In this document: piece after piece, positions 63,486 to 64,000 of the stretch
Layout of the letters: the number at the start of each line of letters is the position of its first letter
Numbering within the stretch: the first letter of the stretch is position 1
DNA from: an uncultured Bacteroidota bacterium
Lineage (GTDB): Bacteria > Bacteroidota > Bacteroidia > Bacteroidales > VadinHA17
NCBI GenBank assembly: GCA_903824785.1
Contig: CAIJYD010000030.1
Location: forward strand, 1-64,000
Direction of reading: 5' to 3'
DNA: 64,000 nucleotides
The notes under the pieces: model-generated
Databases searched by the model: none
Seen by the model: the letters and a program-made list of their open reading frames with translations, nothing else
What the model was told of the DNA's origin: nothing
Position numbers and translations under genes: made by a program

Positions 63486-64000
63486 TTATTTTCCTGATTT
63501 AGTCAGGCTACTCTCTTCATATAATCTTTCACCAAGGGCAGCTTTAAGTTTGAAAATACTGGCTGCATAGTCAATTCTCGATTTCAGAAGCATTAACCTG
63601 CTTTCGGAGACTGAGGTATTGGCATCCAGAAGATCAAGATTAGTTATTGTACCTGAATTAAAGCTTGTTTCTGCAAGCGAAAAGGCCTTTAATGCCTGTG
63701 TAAGCTGAAGATCAAACCGGCTTATTTTCTGACCAGCTGCAACCATATATGCCTCAGCCTCATATAATTCATTTGAGATGACCCTTTTTGTCAGTTCCGA
63801 TTCAAAGGATATTGACGATACTGCCGATTGTGCCTGGGAAAGATTGTATTTGTTTTTCATTCCGTCGAATAACGGAACCTTCAACCCTAGTCCGATGATA
63901 TAATTTGGTCTTATTTTATTCAGCTCCGGAACATATCCGTTCTTTGCTCCGCCCGAAGCAATAAGGCTCAGTAGAGGTTTGTTCTGAAGCTGAACCATCC
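63486..64000 (-). CDS. TolC-family outer-membrane efflux protein, C-terminal part
   Basis: The 3' 170 codons of a TolC-type outer-membrane channel gene, running off the window end. The visible part has the TolC alternation of a beta segment (YIIGLGLKVPLFDGMKNKYN) and a long helix (SALTKR-type stretches, then KAFSLAETSFNSGTITNLDLLDANTSV), the LDAN segment being typical. Presumably followed upstream, outside the window, by an RND or ABC efflux system. Its stop is 5 bases from that of the kinase, convergent. Confidence 0.85.
   Translation of the reverse strand, partial: MVQLQNKPLLSLIASGGAKNGYVPELNKIRPNYIIGLGLKVPLFDGMKNKYNLSQAQSAVSSISFESELTKRVISNELYEAEAYMVAAGQKISRFDLQLTQALKAFSLAETSFNSGTITNLDLLDANTSVSESRLMLLKSRIDYAASIFKLKAALGERLYEESSLTKSGK

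Noticed and set aside
1-64000. CRISPR arrays, prophage or integrative elements
   Set aside because: No regularly spaced direct repeats, no cas genes, no integrase or structural phage genes were seen; the only mobility gene is the RAYT.

Overview
The window comes from a member of the Bacteroidota, most likely an uncultured Bacteroidales/Marinilabiliales-type organism. Supporting signs are promoters with a TAnnTTTG -7 element, a complete Bat aerotolerance operon, an outer-membrane B12 locus with a BtuG-like lipoprotein, a TonB plug-domain protein without a barrel, DUF4369/TlpA-type thioredoxins, and weak Shine-Dalgarno sequences with some TTG starts. The genome is moderately AT-rich. I could run no database search; families are named from motifs and recall.

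Layout. 1-4.0 kb: LacI-type regulator and a transglutaminase-fold lipoprotein. 4.06-10.7 kb: promoter, cobalamin riboswitch and a tightly packed corrinoid uptake operon (btuB-like receptor, BtuG-like propeller lipoprotein, BtuF, BtuC, BtuD). 10.7-16.1 kb: thioredoxin-like protein, glycosyltransferase, ComB-like phosphatase, YihY membrane protein, BioG-like esterase. 16.7-21.3 kb: AraC regulator with two fused aconitase/IPM-isomerase-type hydro-lyases. 21.4-28.1 kb: tRNA-Arg(TCT) with terminator, then an accessory stretch holding an M19 dipeptidase and a Tat-signal protein of higher G+C, an MG2/TonB-plug protein, and a REP-type (RAYT) transposase whose gene contains two REP-like palindromes. 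28.3-36.6 kb: transglutaminase-like/propeller protein, a degraded HEPN-MNT toxin-antitoxin pair, M50 protease, PHP-type lipoprotein, alpha/beta hydrolase, inositol-phosphatase-like enzyme, DUF4105 (Lnb-type) membrane protein. 36.7-45.4 kb: MoxR, DUF58 and the Bat operon. 45.5-47.7 kb: small lipoprotein, Ung, CYTH protein, DUF486 protein. 47.7-51.0 kb: an operon of a KamA-type lysine 2,3-aminomutase and two D-Ala-D-Ala-ligase-like ATP-grasp enzymes. 51.0-52.2 kb: gene-free and AT-rich, with one structured patch. 52.2-56.4 kb: frameshifted MFS exporter, MATE exporter, ArfB, EamA transporter. 56.4-63.5 kb: L-rhamnose locus (GH78 rhamnosidase, RhaT, RhaM, RhaA, kinase). The window ends inside a TolC-family gene.

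How genes work together. The riboswitch couples B12 level to a full outer-to-inner-membrane corrinoid import route. The rhamnose genes form a path from rhamnoside cleavage through uptake, mutarotation and isomerisation to phosphorylation, but no aldolase is present here. MoxR, DUF58 and BatA-E are the usual co-transcribed envelope/aerotolerance set.

The best candidates for undescribed biology are the KamA plus two ATP-grasp operon (possibly a beta-lysine-containing ligation product) and the AraC-linked pair of fused aconitase-type enzymes, one of which lacks a conserved active-site histidine. Decay and mobility signals include the broken HEPN-MNT pair, the A7-tract frameshift in the MFS gene, and REP palindromes carried in frame inside the RAYT gene.
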